Shown: positions 14,703 through 23,754 of the stretch, piece after piece
Numbering within the stretch: position 1 is the first letter of the stretch
How the letters are laid out: every line of letters starts with the position of its first letter
Source of the DNA: Rhodoblastus sp963804045
GTDB taxonomy: Bacteria; Pseudomonadota; Alphaproteobacteria; Rhizobiales; Beijerinckiaceae
DNA: 64,000 nucleotides
Assembly (NCBI GenBank): GCA_963804045.1
Contig: CAWDOR010000040.1
Location: 62,001-126,000 of the forward strand
Reading direction: 5' to 3'
Translations under genes and position numbers: made by a program
Notes under the pieces: model-generated
Told to the model about the DNA's origin: nothing
What the model saw: only the letters and a program-made list of their open reading frames with translations
Databases searched by the model: none

Positions 14703-17006
14703 TCACGCCAGCGCCAAAAAACTCTGCTTGCCGCCGCTGGCCGAGGGCGCGATCCAGACGTCGAACACGCCGGGATCGGCGCTCTCGCTCAAATCGGGCC
14801 TGATATAGGCGAGATCGGCCATGCGCAATTCGAATTCGACCCGTTTTTCCTCGCCGGGCGCGAGATCGACATGCGCCACACCCTTGAGCTGGCGCACGGG
14901 CTGGGTGAGCGCCGCGACGCGCCGATGCACATAGAGCTGGGCGACCTCATGGACGGCGCGCGCGCCTTCGTTCTTCACCAGGGCGGAAATTTTCACCGCT
15001 CCGTCGCGGCCCAGACGCGGCGAATCGACCCTGGTCGCGCCATAGCTCACCCTCGAATAGCTCAGGCCATGGCCGAAGGGGTAAAGCGCCTCGTTGCTGA
15101 CTTCGTGATAGCGCGCCTTGAAGGCGGAGACCTCGTCGACCTGCGCGCGTCCGGTCGGGCGGTGATCGTAGTAAAAGGGCTGCTGGCCTGGCGATTGCGG
15201 AAAGCTGACCGGCAGCCGGCCCTGGGGGGCGAAATCGCCGAACAGCACGTCGGCGAGCGCATGGCCGCTTTCCGAACCGAGATGCCAGGCGCACAGGATC
15301 GCCCCCGCGTCGCGCGTCGCGCCGGACAGCGCCAGGGCGCGGCCATGTTTGAGGATCAGCGCGGTCGGCTTGCCGAGCGCCGCCACCGCCTCGGCCAGAT
15401 CCTGCTGGATTTTCGGAATCATGATCCGCGTCGTCGAGGCCGCCTCGCCGCTGGCCTGGGACCGCTCGCCGAGATAGAGCACCACCGTGTCGGCGGCGCG
15501 CGCCGCCTGGAGCGCGGCGTCGAAGCCGCCGTCGAGCGCCGCCTCCGGGGCGCAGCCCGGCGTGAAGCTGCATGAGGCCTCGGCGCCGAGCGCGGCGCGC
15601 ACCCCCTCCTCCAGAGTCACCGTGCGCTCGACATCGGCGATGATCGACCAGCCGCCGAGCGCCTCTTTTTTCTCGGAGACATAGGGGCCGATGAAAGCGA
15701 TTTTCTTGCCGGTTTTCGCCAGGGGCAACAGCGCTTCGTCGTTTTTCAGCAGCACGATCGACTTGCGCGCCGCCTCGCGCGCCAGGGCGATGGTTTCCGG
15801 GCGGCGCAGCTTCTCCGCCTGTCGGGCCGGGTCGAGGCCGCGATAGGGATTTTCGAACAGGCCCAGCGCCATTTTGACGCGCAACACCCGGCGCACCGCC
15901 TGATCGACCGCCGCCTCGGCGAGCCGGCCCTTGCGCGCCAATTCGGGAATATGGCGGCGGTAGTAATCGCCGCCGAGACAGACATCGCAGCCGGCGACCA
16001 GCGCCTTGGCGACCGCGTCCGCCTCGTCGGCGGCATAGCCATGGCCGACAAGTTCCCGCACCGCGTCGAAATCCGAGACCACCGCGCCACGAAACCGCCA
16101 TTGCTCGCGCAGCACCTCGGTCAGCAAATGCCGGTTGGCGGTGCAGGGCACGCCGCCTATGTCGTTGAAAGCCGCCATGGTGGACAGCGCGCCGGCGTCG
16201 AAGGCCGCCCGGAACGGCGGCAGATGCACCTGGCGCAGCGTCGTTTCCGGGACATCGACGGTATTATAGTCCATGCCGCCTTCGACGCCGCCATAGCCGG
16301 CGAAATGCTTGGGACAGGCGAGCAGGGACTCGGGATCGCGCAGATCGGCGCCCTGAAAGCCCCGCACCCGCGCGGCGGCGATGCGCGATCCGAGCCAACT
16401 GTCCTCGCCGGCGCCTTCCATCACCCGGCCCCAGCGTTCGTCGCGGGCAATATCGACCATGGGCGCGAAGGTCCAGTGCACGCCGAAGGCGCTGGCCTCC
16501 CGCGCCGCAGCCCGCGCCGTGCGCCGGCACAGATCCGGATCGAAACTGGCGGACTCCGCCAGCGGAATCGGAAAGGTGGTGCGCAATCCGTGAACCACGT
16601 CGGCGGCGAAAATCAAGGGAATCCGCAGGCGCGACTCTTCCATGGCGACGCGCTGCAATTCGCGGTGGAATTCAATGTCGAAACCGTTGAAATAGCCGCC
16701 CGAGGCGCCGAGCCGGGCTTCGGCCAGGGCGTCGGCGCGGCTCGGCTCGCGAATGCCCTCGGGATTGACGCCGACCACCGATTTCGGGCTGCGGAACATG
16801 GTCAGTTGCCCGGCCTTTTCCTCCAGCGTCATGCGCCGCAACAGACGGTCGATCCGCGCTTCGGTTTTTTCGGCCGCCGGCGCCGAGGCGGCGCAAGGCG
16901 CGGCGCAGAGCGCAAGCACGGCTGTGGAGCCGGCGAGCAGCTCGCGGCGGGAGGGAGCGGAAAAAACCTCGACAGGCCCGGCGCCGGGCTTGGAGTCCTT
17001 GGTCAC
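14703..17006 (-). CDS. bglX: Exported beta-glucosidase, glycoside hydrolase family 3
   Basis: A 767-residue GH3 enzyme. The leader has a twin-arginine motif (SRRELLAGS) followed by an Ala-rich hydrophobic run ending at an AxA-like site, so export by Tat is likely. The N-terminal TIM barrel carries KHFAGYGG and the nucleophile region VVSDFDAVRELVG. The second domain contains KNDEALLPL and YLGERSQASGEA, and a fibronectin-III-like C-terminal domain closes the protein. It should cleave terminal beta-glucosides in the periplasm and pass sugar to the adjacent MFS permease. Substrate range is uncertain (beta-glucoside versus xyloside). Confidence 0.9.
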   Translation of the reverse strand: MTKDSKPGAGPVEVFSAPSRRELLAGSTAVLALCAAPCAASAPAAEKTEARIDRLLRRMTLEEKAGQLTMFRSPKSVVGVNPEGIREPSRADALAEARLGASGGYFNGFDIEFHRELQRVAMEESRLRIPLIFAADVVHGLRTTFPIPLAESASFDPDLCRRTARAAAREASAFGVHWTFAPMVDIARDERWGRVMEGAGEDSWLGSRIAAARVRGFQGADLRDPESLLACPKHFAGYGGVEGGMDYNTVDVPETTLRQVHLPPFRAAFDAGALSTMAAFNDIGGVPCTANRHLLTEVLREQWRFRGAVVSDFDAVRELVGHGYAADEADAVAKALVAGCDVCLGGDYYRRHIPELARKGRLAEAAVDQAVRRVLRVKMALGLFENPYRGLDPARQAEKLRRPETIALAREAARKSIVLLKNDEALLPLAKTGKKIAFIGPYVSEKKEALGGWSIIADVERTVTLEEGVRAALGAEASCSFTPGCAPEAALDGGFDAALQAARAADTVVLYLGERSQASGEAASTTRIMIPKIQQDLAEAVAALGKPTALILKHGRALALSGATRDAGAILCAWHLGSESGHALADVLFGDFAPQGRLPVSFPQSPGQQPFYYDHRPTGRAQVDEVSAFKARYHEVSNEALYPFGHGLSYSRVSYGATRVDSPRLGRDGAVKISALVKNEGARAVHEVAQLYVHRRVAALTQPVRQLKGVAHVDLAPGEEKRVEFELRMADLAYIRPDLSESADPGVFDVWIAPSASGGKQSFLALA

Positions 17007-17161
17007 TTTTGCGTCTCAACTCCGTTGCGGGCGCGGCAAGAATCACCCCAAGGGGTGGAAATTACCAGCAAATCCGGCGCCCGCGCCAGCCCGCCGGTTT
17101 TTCGCGCCAGTCCCGCGCAAGGCCGCACGGCTAGCCTTGGATTCGATATTCGGAGGCTTTC

Positions 17162-17674
17162 ATGAGCGTTTCATCTGTTGGCGGCAACGCATCGCCCCTC
17201 GCCCAGTTGCAACAATGGCGCAACGCCCAGGCCTCGCCGGACGCCGATTCCTCCTCTCAGGCTTTCGCCGCCTTGGAGAGCAGCGTCGCCGAAGTCCAGG
17301 AGAACGCCGCTGCGTCCGCGACCGACGAAGCCGCTTCGGGCGCGACCGCGACCGGCGCGAGCGCCACAAGCGCCGGACTCTCCGCCGATCTCCAGGCGCT
17401 GCTGACCGCCGCCGCAAATGGCGGTTCGAGCGAAGCAAGCGAGAGCAATGGGACGACGACGTCCGGCGCCGTGCATCACAGCCACCATCATCATGGCGGC
17501 GGCTCCAACTCGGCGACCGACGCGCTGACGCCGACCGCCGATCAGCTCATCGACCCGACCGACGCCAGCACGTCTTCGACCGACGGCGCCGGCCTGCCGC
17601 AATTCCTGCTCGACGCGCTGAGCAGCGGCCAGACGACCGCGCAAAACCCCACGACAACGCAAACGCAAAGCTGA
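17162..17674 (+). CDS. Small Ala/Ser/Thr-rich protein with a histidine cluster
   Basis: A 170-residue, low-complexity acidic protein of no family I recognise. It has a strong ribosome site (GGAGG, six bases before ATG). The first third could form amphipathic helices (PLAQLQQWRNAQ, AFAALESSVAEV). The middle is Ala/Ser/Thr/Gly rich. A cluster HHSHHHHGGG around residue 104 looks able to bind a metal. The C-terminus ends PQFLLDALSSG and a Thr/Gln tail. No signal peptide or membrane segment is apparent. It is divergent from the GH3 gene. Confidence 0.7.
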   Translation: MSVSSVGGNASPLAQLQQWRNAQASPDADSSSQAFAALESSVAEVQENAAASATDEAASGATATGASATSAGLSADLQALLTAAANGGSSEASESNGTTTSGAVHHSHHHHGGGSNSATDALTPTADQLIDPTDASTSSTDGAGLPQFLLDALSSGQTTAQNPTTTQTQS

Positions 17675-17843
17675 GCCTTCGCCCCGGGCGTGACGCCGCG
17701 CGCAAGAAAGGTCTTGGACCGGCTCTTGAAATCGAATCACAGATTGGAATGGCGCACCACTCAGGATAAAACTGCGAACACCTATGTGATTGATATCGCA
17801 CTATAAGTGCTAATGCCCCTGTTACGCGCTGCCGCCCGATATG

Positions 17844-18596
17844 TCATACCGACAATGATTTGAGCGACGGACCGAGCGGAGCCAATGCGGTCGCAATCTC
17901 TTCGGCGGCCACGACATGCTGCGGGTTATCGATGTCGAATGTCTGGTCGGTCGCGGACAGCAAGAGCCCGCTGTCGGGCAAATATTCGACAATTGCGGAT
18001 GTGGGCGGAGCAGCCTGTTTGGCGAGCGCGGGACAAAGGTAGCGCATCCAGGCCGGGCGGAATGGCAAATCGGATTTTTTGCGCTGCACCAGCCAAAGGC
18101 AATTGGCCTCGACGGTGGTCGGCTCCCAAGCGTCGACGATGGCCAGCAACGCTGCGTGAAAAATCCGATGGTTGTGCAGCTCGGGCGCGGGTTGAACCGT
18201 CGCGCTTTCTTCGAAAACGATCTCGTTGGAGAAAGGTCGGTGCAGACCAGATCCGGCATGGCAATTCACGACAAAACGTCGGTCTGGCGATTGGCTATCC
18301 GGCGAGCGAACGCCGAACCAATAACCCGCATTCAGTTCAACAGCGCCAAAATCATCGCAACCAATAGATTTCTCAATATCTTTGGCGAAACCGGCGCGGT
18401 GGGCGTCGAGCGTGCTTTGCCTTCCGTAGAGCCAATCGCGGAAAACTGGATCGATCGGCGCCAAGGCGTCGATCATCCGCAAGAAGCGCGTGGCGATTTC
18501 GTCCGGCGTCTCGGCGCGAGGGCCCCAAGTAGCGGTGATGAAATAGCCGTTAATTTCGGATTCGGTTATCACTTTCCACATTGGCGGCTCCGTCAC
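17844..18596 (-). CDS. Imm52-like immunity protein
   Basis: A 250-residue soluble protein. Early text (YFITATWGPRAETPDEIATR, RFLRMIDALAPIDPVFRDW) and overall length match the Imm52 family of polymorphic-toxin immunity proteins as I remember it. The GTG start at 18596 overlaps the stop of the upstream Tox-REase-5-type gene (GTGA), the tight coupling expected for a toxin and its antidote. An internal ATG at 18581 is an alternative start. It would bind and block the nuclease made by the gene before it. Family assignment is from pattern memory and supported by the partner. Confidence 0.72.
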   Translation of the reverse strand: MTEPPMWKVITESEINGYFITATWGPRAETPDEIATRFLRMIDALAPIDPVFRDWLYGRQSTLDAHRAGFAKDIEKSIGCDDFGAVELNAGYWFGVRSPDSQSPDRRFVVNCHAGSGLHRPFSNEIVFEESATVQPAPELHNHRIFHAALLAIVDAWEPTTVEANCLWLVQRKKSDLPFRPAWMRYLCPALAKQAAPPTSAIVEYLPDSGLLLSATDQTFDIDNPQHVVAAEEIATALAPLGPSLKSLSV

Positions 18597-20025
18597 GGCG
18601 CGATGGCCGGCGTGTGAATGACCTTGACTTTTTCAAGCCCTGGAGCGTTTGAAAATAGCTTTTGCGCGGCTGTCGCAGCTTCCGGTTCCGCGAAAAACCA
18701 GTCGATGTCACGACCTCCGCTTGCCGCAATTTGCCGCCTCGCTTGGTCTTTCCATCGCGCAGGCAAGATGCGGTCCCTGAAGAAGCCATCTTGCAGCATG
18801 TCAGCGTATCCCGGACCTTTGGCCTCAACCATCGCGCTCCCGACAATCGTCAAAGACGACGTTCTTTCCCGTGGTGGATCGAGCAGGCTGACCGCAAGGC
18901 CCGGCGGCAAGGGGCGTTGCGGATTGTTGAGGGCGCTGATCTGGGCCTGATAAGCGATGGCGCGTGGCGACGCGCCATGCGGGACGTCGGGACCGGGGTC
19001 CGGACAAAGTTGCGGCTCGTCGGTTTCGCTTCGCACTGAGGCGCTGGCTTCCGCACGCGCCCTCGCGGGCGTTTCATTCGCTGCCTCTGCAAGTGACTCC
19101 GCGTCGAAGACAAGGCTGCCGCCAATCGCGCGCGCCACCGGTGTGCCCGTCTCGCGTTCGAAGAAAATCCCGTCGCGGCCCTGGTGCGCGACAGCAATCG
19201 TTTCCGATTCGGACCCGGTCTGGCGGACGAAGGACAACGTGCCTTCATCACCGTTGAAGAAATAGCGCAGGTCGGAATCGCCAGGGACCGGCCCTTGCGC
19301 AACGACGCTCTTCCCAGGCCACACGATCACCGCGCCGAGGACGGCGCCGGTTCCGATTCGCACCGCAAGGCGCCAAGCGCTGCAAGAAATTCGGCGCCCG
19401 CCGCCGATCCGAACAAGCCCTCGGCAAAGGTTCCTGCCGCAGGAACGGCCGGCGCCAAGCCGACGGACGCCGCCCGTCCTGCACGTGTGGTCGGCGCAGG
19501 ATCGTTCGGCGCAGAAGTCCCGCTCGTCCATTGACCGCTGTTCTTGCCGCTTCCCGCCGGAACGCGCGGCTGATCGGGATCATATTTCGCAAGGCCCGAG
19601 GGGGCTGGCGCCAAGCCCATGATTTTCATCAGGGCGTCAGGCGACAGGCCCTCGTCGAGCAGCTTTTCGGCGAGAAAAAGCCGGTAGGCGCCGTCGCGCT
19701 CGTCGAGGCGCGGGAGGCGGGCGAAGGCCAGCCGAATATTGGCCAACGCTTTGTCGCCGCTCTTCCAGAAACGTGCGGCGCTTTCCAGATGGGCCGGCAA
19801 GTCCGAAGGCGGCGATTGGCAGTAAGCGGCAGCAAGCAAAGCAGAAAGTCGGGGCTGGTCCTCGTCGAACGCCAGAACCTGTGCGCCAGATGGATCGCGG
19901 TTCATCCGCGCCAAAATGGTTCCTGCTCCTAAAACGAGCCCGTCGTCATTGATTTCAACGGCTCGGGATATGGGCCGAAACCAGAGCCGCCGTTCAAATT
20001 GCTCTGTTCTCGTCCTGCTTCCCAT
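18593..20025 (-). pseudogene. Polymorphic toxin with Tox-REase-5-like C-terminal nuclease, frameshifted
   Basis: Two frames must be joined to give a product of about 477 residues. The first frame (19327-20025) gives an N-terminal domain with FDEDQPRLSALLAAAY and ends in a linker YDPDQPRVPAGSGKNSGQW. Near 19364-19369 a single base appears lost: GALRCESEP should read GALAVRIGTGAV, which opens a hydrophobic segment in the second frame. The C-terminal part has SPRAIAYQAQISAL, MVEAKGPGYADML (an E-x-K nuclease motif), KDQARRQIAASGGRDIDWFF and a terminal KVIHTP, matching my knowledge of restriction-endonuclease-fold toxin 5. The immunity gene follows with a four-base overlap. If the frameshift is real the toxin is inactive; if it is a sequencing error the pair is complete. 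Confidence 0.75.
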
Positions 20026-20316
20026 CCGTCTTCCCCGCGCAATCGCCTAAACCAATTGCGGGAAAGGCTATCACCTGTTGTTGAAAAAGACAAGAACATA
20101 AGACGAACATTTAAGTGTGCGCTCGCATGGCGTCGGACGTCGCGCGAAGCGCAAAATTGACCGCAATCCGCCTTGGAGCGGCAAAGTTTTCGCAGAGTAT
20201 TTTGGTGAATGGCGCGCCACAGTAGATGAAATCGGGGTACTCTGAGGATACGATCTGGAAAGTAGAGGTTCTAGTCTCTTGAGTTCGTTTCCGCGTCACG
20301 TGACTTCCGCCGGGAT
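20026..20316. other. AT-richer spacer between toxin gene and orphan membrane protein
   Basis: About 290 bases with visibly lower GC than the rest of the window. I see no convincing gene; a 79-codon open frame here has no family features. It may contain the promoter of the toxin gene. Confidence 0.5.
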
Positions 20317-20955
20317 TCAATCTAGGCGCAACAATTCTTTGCACGCACACAGTAGACTAACAACGGCGCCCAATCCAACGCTAATGCCGAAAAGTAGCGG
20401 CAGCGTTTGGCCACCGAGATGAAGAAGAATAGCTAACTCAGACGTCAATCCACCAAGCAATGCCAGAGAACGCAACCCGACGGCCCAATCCTCCTTGGCG
20501 AACCAAGCTGCGATCAGCCCAGCTCCAAATGTCGCGGTGCCAATAACAAACGCTAGGTCAAAAGCAGTTCTCGCCAGTCGATATGTATCAAGATCATCGG
20601 ATCGAAGCACCGCCGGCATCACCTGGCCAGCGAGCCCATCCACAACGACGAAAACGCCGGTTGATGCAGCAATCCAAATCCAGAACATCCTTTGAGCTAC
20701 GCTCGAACTTGAGCGCATGGCGAGTGTCATTCCGCCGCCGATCAGCAAAATGTCAGCTGCGAGCCCAACTGTGCCTGCGGTCTGTAGCTGAAAGACGGCA
20801 TCTTGGCTGGCCTTGAAGGCGGATTGAATGGGGGTTCCCTCAGGAAGTGGCGCAGTCACCACCGGCGGAGCTGATGCATAAATTCCCGTGATTAGAAGAA
20901 CACCGGCCGATCCTATCGCGGCGACGAGTTCGCCTGCGCGCTGTCTGATGTGCAT
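20317..20955 (-). CDS. Orphan multi-pass membrane protein
   Basis: A 212-residue protein with about six hydrophobic helices (for example LVAAIGSAGVLLITGIYA, WIWIAASTGVFVVVDG, AFVIGTATFGAGLIAAWF and LPLLFGISVGLGAVVSLL). I do not recognise the family. Its codon use and surroundings are more AT-rich than the neighbours, consistent with transfer. A GAGAGG ribosome site precedes the ATG. It is between the toxin-immunity pair and tRNA-Glu and has no operon partner. Confidence 0.65.
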   Translation of the reverse strand: MHIRQRAGELVAAIGSAGVLLITGIYASAPPVVTAPLPEGTPIQSAFKASQDAVFQLQTAGTVGLAADILLIGGGMTLAMRSSSSVAQRMFWIWIAASTGVFVVVDGLAGQVMPAVLRSDDLDTYRLARTAFDLAFVIGTATFGAGLIAAWFAKEDWAVGLRSLALLGGLTSELAILLHLGGQTLPLLFGISVGLGAVVSLLCACKELLRLD

Positions 20956-21135
20956 GAATACCTCTCTAAATCTTCCTAAATGAGAAAATAGTCGCTCTTT
21001 AATTGTACAATGGGGCCAAAGATAGCTGGTTGCGTCAATACGTTAAAAGGATCCTCATGATTGATGCTGGCGTGAGAGTTCCGGATCGGAATTGGTAGGC
21101 TGGGTTTATCCGCATGATAATATCTAACAAAATAT

Positions 21136-21211
21136 TGGTGCGCCCAAGGGGAATCGAACCCCTGTTTTCGCCGTGAAAGGGCGACGTCCTAGACCGCTAG
21201 ACGATGGGCGC
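21136..21211 (-). tRNA. tRNA-Glu (anticodon TTC)
   Basis: A full cloverleaf reads on the minus strand: acceptor GCGCCC pairing with GGGCGC, D arm TCTAGCGGTCTAGGA, anticodon loop CTTTCAC with TTC, T arm AGGGG-TTCGATT-CCCCT, and an encoded CCA. The 3' end faces the AT-richer accessory stretch. Confidence 0.96.
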
Positions 21212-21308
21212 TGCGCTTCGGCGAAACCAAATCAGCTCTGGCCGCCCGCGAAGTGGGGCGTGTATAGACGCGCCGCGCGCGTCTGGCAAGCCTTTCGCCG
21301 CACGACCG

Positions 21309-23099
21309 TCAATTTTTGTTGGCGGGCTGCGCCATATCCAGCAAACGCGCGGAAACCTTAGGTCTCCCGCCCCAATAATCCAGCGACAGGCCGCAGGCGA
21401 GATGCGCCCGCGCGCCGCGCGCCGCGAGCAGCGCCTGCCCGAGGGGCGAACCGCCGGCGCGAAAAGCCGCCAGTTCGAGTTTCGAGCCGTCGCCGGCCTG
21501 GGCGCGGATGCGCAAATGATCGGCGCCGAAAGGGGTGACCTCGGCGATGCGATGGTCGGGCAAGGCGAAGACCGGCTCGGGATTGGCCGAACCGAAGGGG
21601 CCGGCCTTTTCGATCTCTTCCACCAATTGCGGCGTGCAGGCGCTGGCGGTGAGCAGGCCATCCACCGCCAGGCCGGAATTTTTGCGGGCGTTCTCGACTT
21701 TTTCGGCCAGGGCGGTTTCGAGAAAAGCGCGGAAGGCCTCGAGCTTTTCGCGCCGCAGCGTGACTCCCGCCGCCATGGCGTGGCCCCCGCCCTTTTCCAG
21801 CAGGCCTGACTCCACCGCCGCGCGCACGGTCTTGCCGAGATCGACCCCGGCGATCGAACGCGCCGATCCCGTTCCTATGTCGCCCGTGAAAGCTATGGCG
21901 AAGGCCGGCCTTCGATAAGTTTCCTTGAGGCGGGAGGCGACCAGGCCGACGATGCCGGGCTGCCAGTCGGCGCCGCTGGCGACCACCACCGCGCCGGAGT
22001 CCTCGCCGCCGGCGAAGTCCACCTGCGCCATGGCTTCCTCGACCATGGCTTTTTCCAACTCCTGGCGCTCGCCATTAAGTCGGTTGAGTTCGGCGGCGAT
22101 CATCCCGGCGTTCAAGTCATCGCGCTCCAGCATCAGCTTGGCGCCCAGCGCGGCGTCGCCGATGCGGCCGCCGGCGTTGACCCTGGGGCCAAGCGCGAAG
22201 CCGAGATGCCAGGCGCGCGGCGGGCCGTTGATTCCCGCGACATCGGCGAGCGCGCGCAAGCCGGCGCGCTGGCGGTTTTTCATCAATTGCAGGCCCTTGA
22301 CGACAAAGGCGCGGTTGAGCCCGTTCAGCGGCGCGACATCGGCGACGGTGGCCAGCGCGACCAGATCGAGGCCGAGCAGCAGGTCCGGCTCCAGCCTCTC
22401 GCGCCAGAAGCCGCGCTGGCGCAGGGCGCGGTTGACGGCGATCAGGGTCAGGAAAACCACGCCGGCGGCGCAGAGCGCGCCCTGGCCGGACATGTCGTCC
22501 TGGCGGTTGGGATTGACCATGATGGCGTCGGGAAGGTTTTCCCCGGCCTGGTGATGGTCCAGCGCGATCACGTCGAGGCCGAGCCGGCGCGCCTCCGCGA
22601 AGGGCTCAAAGGAGGTGGCGCCGCAATCGACCGTCACCAGCACGGTCGCGCCGCGCTGGCCAAGCGAGCGGATCGCCTCGCTGTTGGGGCCATAGCCCTC
22701 GAGAATGCGGTCGGGGATGTGGATCAACCGGGGCGTGCCGCAATAGTCGAGGAATTCGGCGAGCAGCGCGGAGGAACAGGCGCCGTCCACGTCATAATCG
22801 CCGAAAATGCCGATGGTCTCGTAATTGAGGATGGCTTCCGTCAGCCTTTGCGTCGCCTGTTCCATGGCGGTCAGCGAAAAGGGCTCGGGCAGCAGCGCGC
22901 GCAGGGTCGGATCGAGATAGGCCAGCGCCTCGTCCGGCGCCACGCCGCGCCCGGCAAGAATGCGCGACAGCAGATCGGACAGGCCGGAATGCTGGGCTAT
23001 GGCCAGCGCCCGCGCCTGCCCGGCGGCGTCGAGCCGGTCGCGCCATGTCTTGCCGGTGACGCTGGCTTCGACGCCAAGAAAAACCCGTTCAGACGCCAT
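21309..23099 (-). CDS. recJ: Single-stranded-DNA exonuclease RecJ
   Basis: A 596-residue 5'-3' ssDNA exonuclease of the DHH superfamily used in recombination and mismatch repair. Seen are motif I (IGIFGDYDVDGACSSALL), VTVDCGATS, the signature ALDHHQAG, and the DHHA1 region (VVASGADWQPGIVGLVASRL, GGGHAMAAG). Length and order are normal. Its start overlaps the GST stop by eleven bases. Confidence 0.95.
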   Translation of the reverse strand: MASERVFLGVEASVTGKTWRDRLDAAGQARALAIAQHSGLSDLLSRILAGRGVAPDEALAYLDPTLRALLPEPFSLTAMEQATQRLTEAILNYETIGIFGDYDVDGACSSALLAEFLDYCGTPRLIHIPDRILEGYGPNSEAIRSLGQRGATVLVTVDCGATSFEPFAEARRLGLDVIALDHHQAGENLPDAIMVNPNRQDDMSGQGALCAAGVVFLTLIAVNRALRQRGFWRERLEPDLLLGLDLVALATVADVAPLNGLNRAFVVKGLQLMKNRQRAGLRALADVAGINGPPRAWHLGFALGPRVNAGGRIGDAALGAKLMLERDDLNAGMIAAELNRLNGERQELEKAMVEEAMAQVDFAGGEDSGAVVVASGADWQPGIVGLVASRLKETYRRPAFAIAFTGDIGTGSARSIAGVDLGKTVRAAVESGLLEKGGGHAMAAGVTLRREKLEAFRAFLETALAEKVENARKNSGLAVDGLLTASACTPQLVEEIEKAGPFGSANPEPVFALPDHRIAEVTPFGADHLRIRAQAGDGSKLELAAFRAGGSPLGQALLAARGARAHLACGLSLDYWGGRPKVSARLLDMAQPANKN

Positions 23100-23688
23100 G
23101 GGAATCCAGGGTCGCGGCGCGCAAAAAAGCCGGGCGCGCGCGGCAGCGCTCGAGATAGGCCTCGAAGACCGGGCGCGGCTCGAACAGTTTGAAGGCGGTG
23201 ATGGCGAAATGCAGATTGCTGGCGAGCATGATGTCGGCGGCGGAGAATTTCTCGCCGAGAATATAGGGGGATTTGCTCAAAGCTTCCTCGATGACCGCGA
23301 AGCTGCGCTGCGCGGAGCCCCAGCCGGCGGCGGCCTCCGGAAGCTTGACCTGGCCAATTTTCTCCACCATGGCCGCCTCGATATTGGTGCAGGCGAAGAA
23401 CAGCCATTGCCAAAATCTTCCGCGCAGAGCATCGCCCGGCAGCGGCGCCAGTCCGGAATCGGGAAATTTTTCCACGAGATAGGCGAAAATTGCCCCGGAT
23501 TCGGCGACGCAGGATTCGCCGTCCTGAAGCGCCGGAACTTTTTCCATGGGGTTTATGGCGTGAAATTCCGGCGTGCGATTGGCGCCGGCGCCGAGATCGA
23601 CCGGCACGCGCTCATAGGGCGCGCCCATCTCCTCCAGCAGCCAGACCACGCGCAGCGACCGCGTTCTCGGCGACCAATAGAGTTTCAT
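23089..23688 (-). CDS. Glutathione S-transferase
   Basis: A 199-residue cytosolic GST. The thioredoxin-like N-terminal domain has KLYWSPRTRSLRVVWLLEE and the glutathione-binding NPMEKVPALQDGESCVAESG segment; the helical C-terminal domain contains GEKFSAADIMLASNL. It conjugates or reduces with glutathione; the substrate is unknown. It overlaps recJ and may be in one transcript with it. Confidence 0.9.
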   Translation of the reverse strand: MKLYWSPRTRSLRVVWLLEEMGAPYERVPVDLGAGANRTPEFHAINPMEKVPALQDGESCVAESGAIFAYLVEKFPDSGLAPLPGDALRGRFWQWLFFACTNIEAAMVEKIGQVKLPEAAAGWGSAQRSFAVIEEALSKSPYILGEKFSAADIMLASNLHFAITAFKLFEPRPVFEAYLERCRARPAFLRAATLDSHGV

Positions 23689-23754
23689 GGCGAAAATCCC
23701 TTAAACACGACGCGAACAAATTAAGAACATTTCTCCGGCGCGTCAAGAAGGAAA

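Noticed and set aside
17751..17759. GGCGCACCA, same as the end of tRNA-Glu
   Set aside because: It is only nine bases and in inverted orientation, so it is not a direct repeat left by integration.
19364..19372. Programmed ribosomal frameshift in the toxin
   Set aside because: No slippery heptamer or downstream stem could be seen at the shift; error or decay is simpler.
20111..20350. 79-codon minus-strand frame
   Set aside because: No family features, overlaps the membrane protein end and lacks a ribosome site.
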